Assembly (NCBI GenBank): GCA_015663855.1
Contig: DQRJ01000152.1
Location: forward strand, 1-26,364
DNA from: Flavobacteriales bacterium
Lineage (GTDB): Bacteria; Bacteroidota; Bacteroidia; Flavobacteriales_D; Sanyastnellaceae
DNA: 26,364 bases
Reading direction: 5' to 3'
The position numbers and the translations under genes are program-made. The notes under the pieces were generated by a model. That model worked only from the letters and a program-made list of their open reading frames with translations. It was not told where the DNA came from and made no database searches. Positions 8,216 to 15,406 of the stretch are shown here, piece after piece. Numbering within the stretch: the stretch's first letter is position 1; the number at the start of each line of letters is the position of its first letter.

Positions 8216-9445
8216 ATGAGACATTATTTTATTTCCATAGGAGTAAACCATTGGCATACGCCTTTGGAGGTGCTTGAGAAATTTAGGATAAATAAAGAAA
8301 AATCTGAAAGCTTAATAAAGGAGGCGTTAGATGGTGGCGTGAAGAGTGTTTTTATGGTTTCGACTTGTAATAGGACACAAATCTTCGCCCATGGGGCTGA
8401 AATAGCTATCTTAAATGATTTGCTTCTCAAATTTAGTAAAGGAAGTTTTATTGAATTGATGGACTATGGCTTTGTGCTAGAAGGAGAGAAGGCGATAACT
8501 AATCTGTTTGAAATTAGCACGGGAATTGACTCAATGATATTGGGAGATATCCAGGTATTTTCTCAAGTGAAAGTGGGGGTGGACCAGGCAAAGAAAATTG
8601 GCTCGATAGATGCAGTAATGGATAGGTTGTTGCAGTTTGTTTATCAAGCAAATAAAGAAGTGCAGTCCTGTACAAATATTAGCAAAGGCGCTGCTTCAGT
8701 TGCTCATGCAGCAGTATTATTTGTTAGAAATAAGCATAAGAATTTACGGGATAAAAACATTTTGCTTTTTGGAGCGGGAGAGATGGGCAAGAGGACTTTG
8801 GAAAATATCACAAGACATACATTTTCCAAAGTGACTGTGATAAATAGGACTAATAGTAAGGCAAACGAAATTGCTAAAAAGCACTTAGTGAACGTAGCTT
8901 TGATTGAAGAGTTAGAAGAGTGTGTGAACGAAGCAGATATTGTAATTGTTGCTACTGGTTCAGAAACATACACTCTTGACAAGGATCACATGACAAGAGG
9001 CGGGAAAATGTTAATTGATCTCTCTGTACCAAGAAATATCAATCCTAATGTTAGAGATTTAGGCATGGTAGATCTAGTCGATATTGAAAAATTAAGTGAA
9101 GTTGCGGATGAAACTTTATCTAAACGAAAAGAAGATATTCCGAAGGCTAACCGGATTATTGATAAATATAAAGTAGAATATAAAGATTGGATGAAAATGC
9201 GCAATTTGGGTCCTACGATTATGGAATTAAATCAGGCTTTTGAATCAATAAAAGTTGATGAAATAAGTAAGTATAGAAGTCGGTATACGGAAGACGAATT
9301 ACAAAAACTGCAGCCTCTAATTGACAGTATATTAAAGAGAATCAGCAGTAAAAACATTGAGTTTTTACGTAAGCGCTATAGAGAAAACGAAGATGTGTTA
9401 ACTGTTATTCAAGAAATGTATAGCTTGGAAATTGATGCACATTAA
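8216..9445 (+). CDS. hemA: Glutamyl-tRNA reductase
   Basis: A 409-residue NADPH-dependent enzyme that reduces Glu-tRNA(Glu) to glutamate-1-semialdehyde, the committed step of C5-pathway tetrapyrrole synthesis. Visible features: the N-terminal catalytic domain starts with ISIGVNHWHTPLEVLEKF, and the catalytic cysteine is Cys51 in FMVSTCNRTQIF. The substrate-site segment is MILGDIQVFSQVK (usually GExQIxxQVK). The NADPH Rossmann motif GAGEMGKRTLENI follows, then a C-terminal helical dimerisation region. I start it at ATG 8216; an in-frame TTG at 8186 would add ten residues with no family match. Length is normal. It is the first gene of the hem operon and overlaps hemC by 11 bases. The terminal Glu-Ile-Asp-Ala-His codons contain the hemC start. 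Confidence 0.96.
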   Translation: MRHYFISIGVNHWHTPLEVLEKFRINKEKSESLIKEALDGGVKSVFMVSTCNRTQIFAHGAEIAILNDLLLKFSKGSFIELMDYGFVLEGEKAITNLFEISTGIDSMILGDIQVFSQVKVGVDQAKKIGSIDAVMDRLLQFVYQANKEVQSCTNISKGAASVAHAAVLFVRNKHKNLRDKNILLFGAGEMGKRTLENITRHTFSKVTVINRTNSKANEIAKKHLVNVALIEELEECVNEADIVIVATGSETYTLDKDHMTRGGKMLIDLSVPRNINPNVRDLGMVDLVDIEKLSEVADETLSKRKEDIPKANRIIDKYKVEYKDWMKMRNLGPTIMELNQAFESIKVDEISKYRSRYTEDELQKLQPLIDSILKRISSKNIEFLRKRYRENEDVLTVIQEMYSLEIDAH

Positions 9446-10340
9446 GATAGGCAGTAGAAAAAGTAAATTAGCTCTTTGGCAATCACGACATGTTGCTGAA
9501 TTACTACAGTTGGATGGTCATACCACTGAAATTATTGAGTTAACATCTGAAGGAGATGAAGTTTTAGATAAACCTCTTACATCAATTGGTGGAAAAGGAG
9601 TTTTCACAAAGGCCTTAGATCATGCTATATTAAACGGAGAGATTGATATTGCAGTTCATTCGTTCAAGGATATACCGACCCAACTTCTTGGAGGACTAGA
9701 ATTAGGGGCTATTTTAGAGAGAGAAAACCCTGCAGATGTGATCGTATGCAGAAAAGGATTGGATTTTCTTAATAGTACCAAGGGTGTCGTTGCTACAAGT
9801 AGCAATAGGAGGAAGTCTCAATGGTTACACCGGTATCCAAAACATGAAATCGTGGACATTAGAGGTAATGTTCAAACGAGGATTGAAAAGCTGAAAGCAA
9901 GTGATTGGGACGCAGCTGTGTTTGCTGCAGCGGGCCTAATTCGGTTAGAATTGGAGCATGAAATAGGGATGACCTTAGATTGGATGGTCCACGCACCAGC
10001 TCAAGGAGCAATAGCTGTTGTATATGCTTCTGGAAAAGAATATTTGAGAACATCATTACAAATCCTACACCATAAAGACACGGCTATATGTACTCTTTCT
10101 GAACGTGAATTTTTAAATGAGCTTAATGGTGGATGTGCTGTGCCCGTTGGAGCAAAGGTTTATATTATTGACAATGAGATTTTTTTTAATGGGATAGTTC
10201 TCAATAGTAATGGAACTCAGAAAATAGAAATTGCTCTTCATAGATCTTTGAACAATGCCGAAGGAATAGGTATAGAGGCAGCGAAGATTGCCTTGGATCG
10301 AGGTGCGTATAAACTTATATCTTCTGCGCACAATGGATAA
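9435..10340 (+). CDS. hemC: Porphobilinogen deaminase (hydroxymethylbilane synthase)
   Basis: A 301-residue enzyme that joins four porphobilinogens into hydroxymethylbilane on a covalent dipyrromethane cofactor. Visible features: KIGSRKSKLALWQSRHV at the start, the catalytic Asp79 region VHSFKDIPTQL, the arginine-rich substrate segment TSSNRRKSQWLHRY, DIRGNVQTRIEKL, and the cofactor cysteine Cys234 in LNGGCAVPVGA. The start is taken as ATG 9435; a TTG one codon upstream is also possible. It overlaps hemA by 11 bases and hemD by 8 bases, so the genes are probably translationally coupled. The C-terminal domain is the usual short one. No missing key residues were seen. Confidence 0.96.
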   Translation: MHIKIGSRKSKLALWQSRHVAELLQLDGHTTEIIELTSEGDEVLDKPLTSIGGKGVFTKALDHAILNGEIDIAVHSFKDIPTQLLGGLELGAILERENPADVIVCRKGLDFLNSTKGVVATSSNRRKSQWLHRYPKHEIVDIRGNVQTRIEKLKASDWDAAVFAAAGLIRLELEHEIGMTLDWMVHAPAQGAIAVVYASGKEYLRTSLQILHHKDTAICTLSEREFLNELNGGCAVPVGAKVYIIDNEIFFNGIVLNSNGTQKIEIALHRSLNNAEGIGIEAAKIALDRGAYKLISSAHNG

Positions 10341-11004
10341 GAAACCACATCTTTTATTCCTAAATCAACTATCGGATCAGTTACTTAAGGATAATTTTGA
10401 AATTCGTGTTTCGTGTGAGCCAATCATCGAATTTACTAAGCTTAATTTTGATAGACTAGACTTAGGTAGGGATGTCCCATGGGTGTTTACCAGTAGTAAC
10501 GCTAGTATGTGTTTTGAAGAGGCTGAATTTCCTTCTAAAGTTTATGCTGTGGGTACTAGAACAGCTGTAAATATACCTAACGCAATTATTCCTCAGAGAA
10601 ATACAGCCATTGATTTAGCTGAATTAATCATAAAAAATAAAGAAAATGAGATTGTATTCATTTGTGGAGAGAATAGAAGTAGTGATTTACCTGAAAGATT
10701 AATTAATGCTGGTATCAAGGTGAAAGAGGTAAAGGCTTATACTACGCGAATATTGAATAAAAACATTGATTTAGACGGCGTGGATGCCTTAGCTTTCATG
10801 AGTCCTAGTTCTGTTAGAGGTTTTGCTCTAAATGGTGGATTTAAAAACTTACCTTGCTTTGCGATAGGTCCTTCAACTGAACAGGAATTAATTTCTCATG
10901 GTCAGTATCCTATCTTAAGTAAAAAGTCAAGCGCAGAGAGTATAATTGAAAAAGCAATAGAGTATTTAATATGGCATTCCCCTATCAAAGAAACAGAAGA
11001 TTAA
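10333..11004 (+). CDS. hemD: Uroporphyrinogen-III synthase
   Basis: A 223-residue protein in the position of hemD, between hemC and hemB. The enzyme closes hydroxymethylbilane with inversion of ring D to give uroporphyrinogen III, the branch point to heme and siroheme. HemD sequences diverge strongly, so the call rests on length, context and weak signatures: WVFTSSNASMCF in the first domain, DALAFMSPSSVRGFAL in the second, and FAIGPSTEQEL near the end, which correspond to the usual TSxxAV, FTSPSxV and AIGxxTA patterns. I start it at ATG 10333, overlapping hemC by eight bases, rather than at the in-frame ATG at 10288 deep in hemC. It overlaps hemB by 34 bases. Its product also feeds the convergent siroheme genes at 14022-15406. 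Confidence 0.87.
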   Translation: MDKKPHLLFLNQLSDQLLKDNFEIRVSCEPIIEFTKLNFDRLDLGRDVPWVFTSSNASMCFEEAEFPSKVYAVGTRTAVNIPNAIIPQRNTAIDLAELIIKNKENEIVFICGENRSSDLPERLINAGIKVKEVKAYTTRILNKNIDLDGVDALAFMSPSSVRGFALNGGFKNLPCFAIGPSTEQELISHGQYPILSKKSSAESIIEKAIEYLIWHSPIKETED

Positions 11005-11951
11005 GAGCTACGGAAGCAATTCGTGACTTAGTCGCCGAACATCATTTACTTCCAACTGATTTTATGGTTCCTCTATTTCTAATTGAGGGAGAGAGGAAGA
11101 AGGAGGAAATATCTTCAATGCCTGGTTACTACCGCTTCTCATTAGATTTACTTATTGAAGAAGTTAAGGATTGCTACAGTTTGGGATTACGCAGCGTTTT
11201 ATTATTTGTAAAAGTTGCAGAAGAGTTGAAGGATAATGAAGGTGCTGAGGCTCTAAATGATGACGGCTTAATGCAAAGAGGGATTCGCGCTATTAAGATT
11301 GCAGTACCTGAAATGTACGTAATGAGTGATGTGGCGTTAGATCCCTATTCTAGTTTTGGGCATGATGGAATTGTGGTAGAGAATGAAATAGTTAATGATC
11401 TGACAGTCGAAATCTTGGGTGACATGGCTGTGTCTCATGCCAGGGCAGGCGCGGATATGGTAGCTCCGTCTGATATGATGGATGGTCGTATAGGTTATAT
11501 ACGCGAGCGTTTAGAGGATGAAGGCTTCAAGAATACTGGTATCATGTCGTATAGTGCTAAGTATGCATCATCTTTTTATGGACCGTTTCGAGATGTTTTG
11601 GACTCAACTCCTGGGTTTGGTGATAAAAAGACATACCAAATGAACATTGCCAACTCTCAAGAAGCTCTGAGTGAAGTCGAAAGAGATATCGAAGAGGGGG
11701 CTGATATAGTTATGATAAAGCCTGGGATGCCCTACTTGGATGTGTTGAGGATAGTGAAGGATAATTTTAATGTTCCGATTGCAGTCTATCAGGTGTCGGG
11801 TGAGTATGCCATGATTAAGGCTGCTGCAGAAAAGGGCTGGTTACCTCATGATGAGGTTGTTTTGGAATCTTTGATTGCTTTTAAAAGAGCGGGAGCTACT
11901 TTAATTGCGACTTACTTTGCAAAAGATGCTGTAAGACTTTTGAAGGGATGA
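10971..11951 (+). CDS. hemB: Porphobilinogen synthase (delta-aminolevulinic acid dehydratase)
   Basis: A 326-residue enzyme that condenses two aminolevulinic acids into porphobilinogen. The two active-site lysines are Lys197 in SYSAKYASSFYGPFR and Lys250 in IVMIKPGMPYLD, followed by YQVSGEYAMIKAAA. The metal segment reads DVALDPYSSFGHDG, with aspartates (120, 124, 132) where zinc enzymes have cysteines, so this is the Cys-free, magnesium/potassium-dependent type. The N-terminal arm (RNRRLRATEAIRDLV) is the usual octamer-forming extension. The 34-base overlap with hemD is long but the family N-terminus supports this ATG. It shares an ATGA stop/start with hemL. Confidence 0.97.
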   Translation: MAFPYQRNRRLRATEAIRDLVAEHHLLPTDFMVPLFLIEGERKKEEISSMPGYYRFSLDLLIEEVKDCYSLGLRSVLLFVKVAEELKDNEGAEALNDDGLMQRGIRAIKIAVPEMYVMSDVALDPYSSFGHDGIVVENEIVNDLTVEILGDMAVSHARAGADMVAPSDMMDGRIGYIRERLEDEGFKNTGIMSYSAKYASSFYGPFRDVLDSTPGFGDKKTYQMNIANSQEALSEVERDIEEGADIVMIKPGMPYLDVLRIVKDNFNVPIAVYQVSGEYAMIKAAAEKGWLPHDEVVLESLIAFKRAGATLIATYFAKDAVRLLKG

Positions 11952-13237
11952 GTAGAAGTGAAGATCTTTTTGAAAGAGCACAACTCTTTATTCCTGGTGG
12001 TGTAAACTCCCCAGTAAGAGCCTTTAAATCGGTAGGAGGGACTCCTGTATTTTTTCAATCGGCTAAGGGGTCAATTATGACTGACGTTGATGGTATAGAT
12101 TATATTGATTACATAGGTTCTTGGGGGCCTATGATATTAGGACATTGTCATCCGCCTGTAGTAAATGCACTGAAAAAGTCAATAAATAATACAACGTCAT
12201 TTGGTGCTCCCACTGAAATAGAAACAGATGTTGCACAGTTAATTTGTGAAATGGTACCAGCTGTGGAAAAAGTGCGCATGGTAAATTCTGGTACCGAAGC
12301 TTGTATGTCAGCTATCCGGCTAGCCCGTGGCTACACTGACCGAGAGAAGTTTATCAAATTGGAGGGATGCTATCACGGTCACGCCGATCAATTCCTCATC
12401 AAGGCGGGTTCTGGAGCAGCCACCTTTGGCGAGCCTGATAGTTCAGGAGTAACTCGCGGTACAGCAAAAGACACACTCATAGCTCCATACAACGACTTGC
12501 TAGCAGTTAAACAGCTTATCGAAGCAAACCCAAATGAAATAGCGGCAATAATATTAGAACCCGTCGCTGGAAACATGGGGTGTATACCACCTGTGAAAGG
12601 GTTTTTAGAGGGATTGCGTGTGCTATGCGACACTCACAGAATCGTGTTGATTTTTGACGAAGTAATGTGTGGTTTCAGAATTGCAAAAGGCGGGGCTACA
12701 GAGTTGTATGGAGTCATGCCGGACTTAGTAGCTATGGGTAAAATTATAGGTGGAGGAATGCCCGTGGGCGCATTTGGCGGTAAGCGAGAAATTATGGCAA
12801 TGCTCGCTCCTGAAGGACCGGTTTATCAGGCAGGTACTTTAAGCGGCAACCCTATTGCAATGAATTGTGGGTTAACATTATTGAAGGAACTTAACGCTAC
12901 CCCTAATATCTATATAGAGCTAGAAAAGAAGGGTGCATATTTAGAAAAGGGAATACGTGAAGTGTTCGATAATCATGAATTAACATACGCCCTTAATAGA
13001 GTGGGTTCTATGCTGAGTTTTCATATGGGCGTTACTCAGGTTACGAACTTTAACGATGCATGTTCCGCAGACTCCGAGTTTTTCAAAAAAATATTCCATG
13101 GAGTCTTAAAGAGAGGAATCTACTTCGCGCCTTCAGCCTTCGAAACACTTTTCGTATCTATCACCCATAGTTATTCCTTGCTTGACAGAACCATCCATGC
13201 TATTGATGAGTCTCTTAAAGAGCTTCGGGTTTTCTGA
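11948..13237 (+). CDS. hemL: Glutamate-1-semialdehyde 2,1-aminomutase
   Basis: A 429-residue PLP enzyme that converts glutamate-1-semialdehyde to 5-aminolevulinic acid, the step directly after HemA. Visible features: PGGVNSPVRAFKSVGG at the start, MVNSGTEACMSAIRLAR for the phosphate site, GCYHGHADQFLIKAGSG, the PLP-ring aspartate in LIFDEVMCGFR, and the Schiff-base Lys265 in LVAMGKIIGGGMPVGAFGG. Length is typical. It is the last gene of the five-gene hem operon, coupled to hemB by ATGA, and runs convergent to cysH. The later heme-pathway genes (hemE onwards) are not in the window. Confidence 0.97.
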   Translation: MSRSEDLFERAQLFIPGGVNSPVRAFKSVGGTPVFFQSAKGSIMTDVDGIDYIDYIGSWGPMILGHCHPPVVNALKKSINNTTSFGAPTEIETDVAQLICEMVPAVEKVRMVNSGTEACMSAIRLARGYTDREKFIKLEGCYHGHADQFLIKAGSGAATFGEPDSSGVTRGTAKDTLIAPYNDLLAVKQLIEANPNEIAAIILEPVAGNMGCIPPVKGFLEGLRVLCDTHRIVLIFDEVMCGFRIAKGGATELYGVMPDLVAMGKIIGGGMPVGAFGGKREIMAMLAPEGPVYQAGTLSGNPIAMNCGLTLLKELNATPNIYIELEKKGAYLEKGIREVFDNHELTYALNRVGSMLSFHMGVTQVTNFNDACSADSEFFKKIFHGVLKRGIYFAPSAFETLFVSITHSYSLLDRTIHAIDESLKELRVF

Positions 13238-13249
13238 AATATTCTTTTG

Positions 13250-13310
13250 TCCACTCGTATTTACAATCGCGTGAAAACTACAAGTGGAATTATAACAGAA
13301 CAGATTGTAA
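13250..13310. repeat. Inverted repeats in the hemL/cysH convergent gap
   Basis: The 95-base gap between the two convergent operons holds two imperfectly nested inverted repeats: TCCACT (13250-13255) with AGTGGA (13283-13288), and TTACAATC (13261-13268) with GATTGTAA (13303-13310). Both have long loops and no adjacent T-run, so they are poor intrinsic terminators. They are the only visible candidates for ending the two transcripts. Confidence 0.25.
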
Positions 13311-13332
13311 TTATAGGTGGAGCTCCAATCTT

Positions 13333-14025
13333 CTAAAGGTGCAATCCGCACTCTGTTTTAGGGCTGTTATTCCACCTTCCATCTCGTCCATTGCCTGGAA
13401 CGGTACAGTGTGAACATCCAATTGATAAGTAGCCCTTCGATACAAGAGGGTGAAATGGCAAGTGGTGATCCTTGATGTAATTGTCACGTTCACTTTGTGA
13501 CACATCGAGGAGGGGGTAGAACTTCAATATCCCATTACGGACCTCAAATATATTTAGTGAAGATCTATGATTAGACTGCCAAGACATAAGTCCAGAAACC
13601 CAAACAGAGTGTGAGTTCTTAAGTTTATCCAAAGGCGACACTTTATTAATAGAGCAACATAGATTGGGGCTTTTCACCCATGTTTTTTCTTCATAAGTCT
13701 TCTCGTGATTCGCTTTTTCAGCTCTTACATCTTCAACCTTTAAATCATATAGTTTAGTTAAATATTGCTTATAAATAATAGTTTCTTGGAAATGATAGCC
13801 TGTATCAATAAAGCATATGACTTGGCTTTTATTTGTGTCAGAAAACAACTTCAATAGAAGTGCCGAAGTTGCAGCGAATGAAGAGGTAAGCATAATTTCT
13901 TTATGGTTAAAATCTTGATACAACTCAGCTACTCTCTGAATTGGAGTAAGAGAGAGATATTTTTTATTTAACTCAGAAATTTTCTCAACAGAGATAACTT
14001 GCGGGGAAAGTGCTTGGGTAGTCAT
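13333..14025 (-). CDS. cysH: Assimilatory APS/PAPS reductase (4Fe-4S type)
   Basis: A 230-residue enzyme that reduces activated sulfate (APS, possibly PAPS) to sulfite, handing it to the sulfite reductase of the same operon. Visible features: the nucleotide-binding loop SSFAATSALLL, FIDTGYHFQET, the paired cysteines Cys123-Cys124 in NLCCSINKVSPL, and Cys204/Cys207 in IGCSHCTVPG. These four cysteines form the CC…CxxC set that binds a 4Fe-4S cluster in bacterial APS reductases. The catalytic cysteine is Cys226 in the C-terminal motif TECGLHL. The cluster cysteines favour APS over PAPS as substrate, though family members can be promiscuous. It is the last gene of the operon and overlaps the precorrin-2 dehydrogenase gene by four bases. 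The sulfate-activating genes (cysD/cysN) are not in the window. Confidence 0.94.
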   Translation of the reverse strand: MTTQALSPQVISVEKISELNKKYLSLTPIQRVAELYQDFNHKEIMLTSSFAATSALLLKLFSDTNKSQVICFIDTGYHFQETIIYKQYLTKLYDLKVEDVRAEKANHEKTYEEKTWVKSPNLCCSINKVSPLDKLKNSHSVWVSGLMSWQSNHRSSLNIFEVRNGILKFYPLLDVSQSERDNYIKDHHLPFHPLVSKGYLSIGCSHCTVPGNGRDGRWNNSPKTECGLHL

Positions 14026-14618
14026 TTTTTCGTGTTTTCTAGAACTAATAACTCTGTTAATTTATTGAGAGACTTTACCTTTTCAGTAAAATCACCCTTT
14101 AACGTCTTTCTAATTGCATTTAAGTTATTCAGGGTTTCAGGCAAAGTATCTGGTAAAATGCTTTCGAGTAATTCTCTAAATCGTTTAGAAAAAGTGGGCG
14201 ATTTCCCATTCGTTGATATTGCTAGTTTTAAGTCTCCTTTCGTTACAATTGAGCCCATATAGAAGTCGCAAAGGTCTGGTGTATCAGCAACGTTTACAAG
14301 TACTTTTGCTTTTTTAGAATCAGCCCAAATTCTCTTGTTTATAACATTATCCCCTGTTGCTGCAATGACGATGTCATTCCCGATTATCCATGATGACGCG
14401 TATTCTTCTATCACACATCGAACTTGTGTTGTGTCTTTAAGGATTTTATGAACGGCTTCAGAAACCTCGGTAGTTACGAGAGTAACGTTAGCGTCTGGGC
14501 TGCTTTTAAGTAAAAAATGTAACTTTTCCGCGGCTACATTTCCACCTCCGATAATTAAAATATTAAGCTTTGATAGCTTTAGAAAAATCGGAAATAAAGT
14601 GTTAGAATTTATTGTCAT
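14022..14618 (-). CDS. Precorrin-2 dehydrogenase / sirohydrochlorin ferrochelatase (CysG N-domain, Met8-like)
   Basis: A 198-residue protein equivalent to the N-terminal half of CysG. It oxidises precorrin-2 to sirohydrochlorin with NAD and, in many family members, inserts iron to give siroheme. Visible features: the NAD-binding loop IIGGGNVAAEKL, VIAATGDNVINKRI, the NVADTPDLCDFYMGSIV segment with the conserved catalytic Asp, and AISTNGKSPTFSKRFRELLE. It is a stand-alone gene rather than a fusion with the methyltransferase, which is encoded directly upstream with a four-base overlap. A four-base overlap also couples it to cysH. Whether it also acts as ferrochelatase cannot be told from sequence; no separate chelatase gene is nearby. 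Confidence 0.92.
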   Translation of the reverse strand: MTINSNTLFPIFLKLSKLNILIIGGGNVAAEKLHFLLKSSPDANVTLVTTEVSEAVHKILKDTTQVRCVIEEYASSWIIGNDIVIAATGDNVINKRIWADSKKAKVLVNVADTPDLCDFYMGSIVTKGDLKLAISTNGKSPTFSKRFRELLESILPDTLPETLNNLNAIRKTLKGDFTEKVKSLNKLTELLVLENTKK

Positions 14619-15406
14619 ATTAAAGTTTTAAAAGATTGCTGTATGATATTGTTAGCGATAGATAGTGTTGCGGTTCTTTCCTTTACAACTTCGCCAATTA
14701 CCAGAATAGATGGAGTTCCAATATTTTTCTCCTTAGATAATGATTCAATGTTATTCATGGATCCAATAGCAGTTTTTTCAGATTTTAATGAGCCATTATG
14801 TATTACTGCAATAGGCATTTTATCTTTCCCAATAGATTTGTAGAATTCAGTAATTACGTGTAATTTATTTCTGCCCATTAACACAACTACTGTAGCCGAT
14901 GATTGTGCCGCTAAATAGAAGTCAGGTGATATCCCCCCTTTTTCTGTAGTGCCTGTTACAACCCAAAAACTTTCATTAACTCCCCTTTTAGTTAGCGGCA
15001 TGCCTTGTAGTCCGGGGAGTGATGTAGAACATGATAAGCCAGGAATTACTATGCTAGCTATTCCAAATTTCTCAGCATACTCAATCTCCTCGCTCCCTCT
15101 ACCAAATACAAAAGGATCTCCACCTTTAAGTCTTACAACACTCCCGAATTCATAGGCGTACTTTACTATCAATTCATTAATCTCACTTTGTTTGAAACTG
15201 TGTTTTCCGGATCTCTTACCCACAAGTATTTTAACACAATTTTCAGGGGCATGCTCAAGCAAGTCAGTATGAACTAATGCATCATATAAAACAACTTTTG
15301 CCGACGAGAGAGCCTTTACCCCTTTCAAAGTAATTAGCTCAGGATCACCCGGCCCAGCCCCTACGAGTGTTAGTAGTGGGTTTTGAAATAGATTAATCGC
15401 TTGCAT
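14615..15406 (-). CDS. cobA: Uroporphyrinogen-III C-methyltransferase
   Basis: A 263-residue SAM-dependent enzyme that methylates uroporphyrinogen III twice to give precorrin-2, the entry to siroheme. Family signatures are clear: LVGAGPGDPELITLKGVKAL (SAM site), VVLYDALVHTDLL, GKRSGKHSFKQSEIN, VVRLKGGDPFVFGRGSEE, IPGLSCSTSLPGLQGMPLT and RGVNESFWVVTG. It lies between the sulfite reductase gene (14-base overlap upstream) and the dehydrogenase gene (four-base overlap downstream), so its purpose here is siroheme for sulfite reductase rather than cobalamin. No other corrin genes are in the window. It competes with heme synthesis for the product of the convergent hem operon. Confidence 0.95.
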   Translation of the reverse strand: MQAINLFQNPLLTLVGAGPGDPELITLKGVKALSSAKVVLYDALVHTDLLEHAPENCVKILVGKRSGKHSFKQSEINELIVKYAYEFGSVVRLKGGDPFVFGRGSEEIEYAEKFGIASIVIPGLSCSTSLPGLQGMPLTKRGVNESFWVVTGTTEKGGISPDFYLAAQSSATVVVLMGRNKLHVITEFYKSIGKDKMPIAVIHNGSLKSEKTAIGSMNNIESLSKEKNIGTPSILVIGEVVKERTATLSIANNIIQQSFKTLI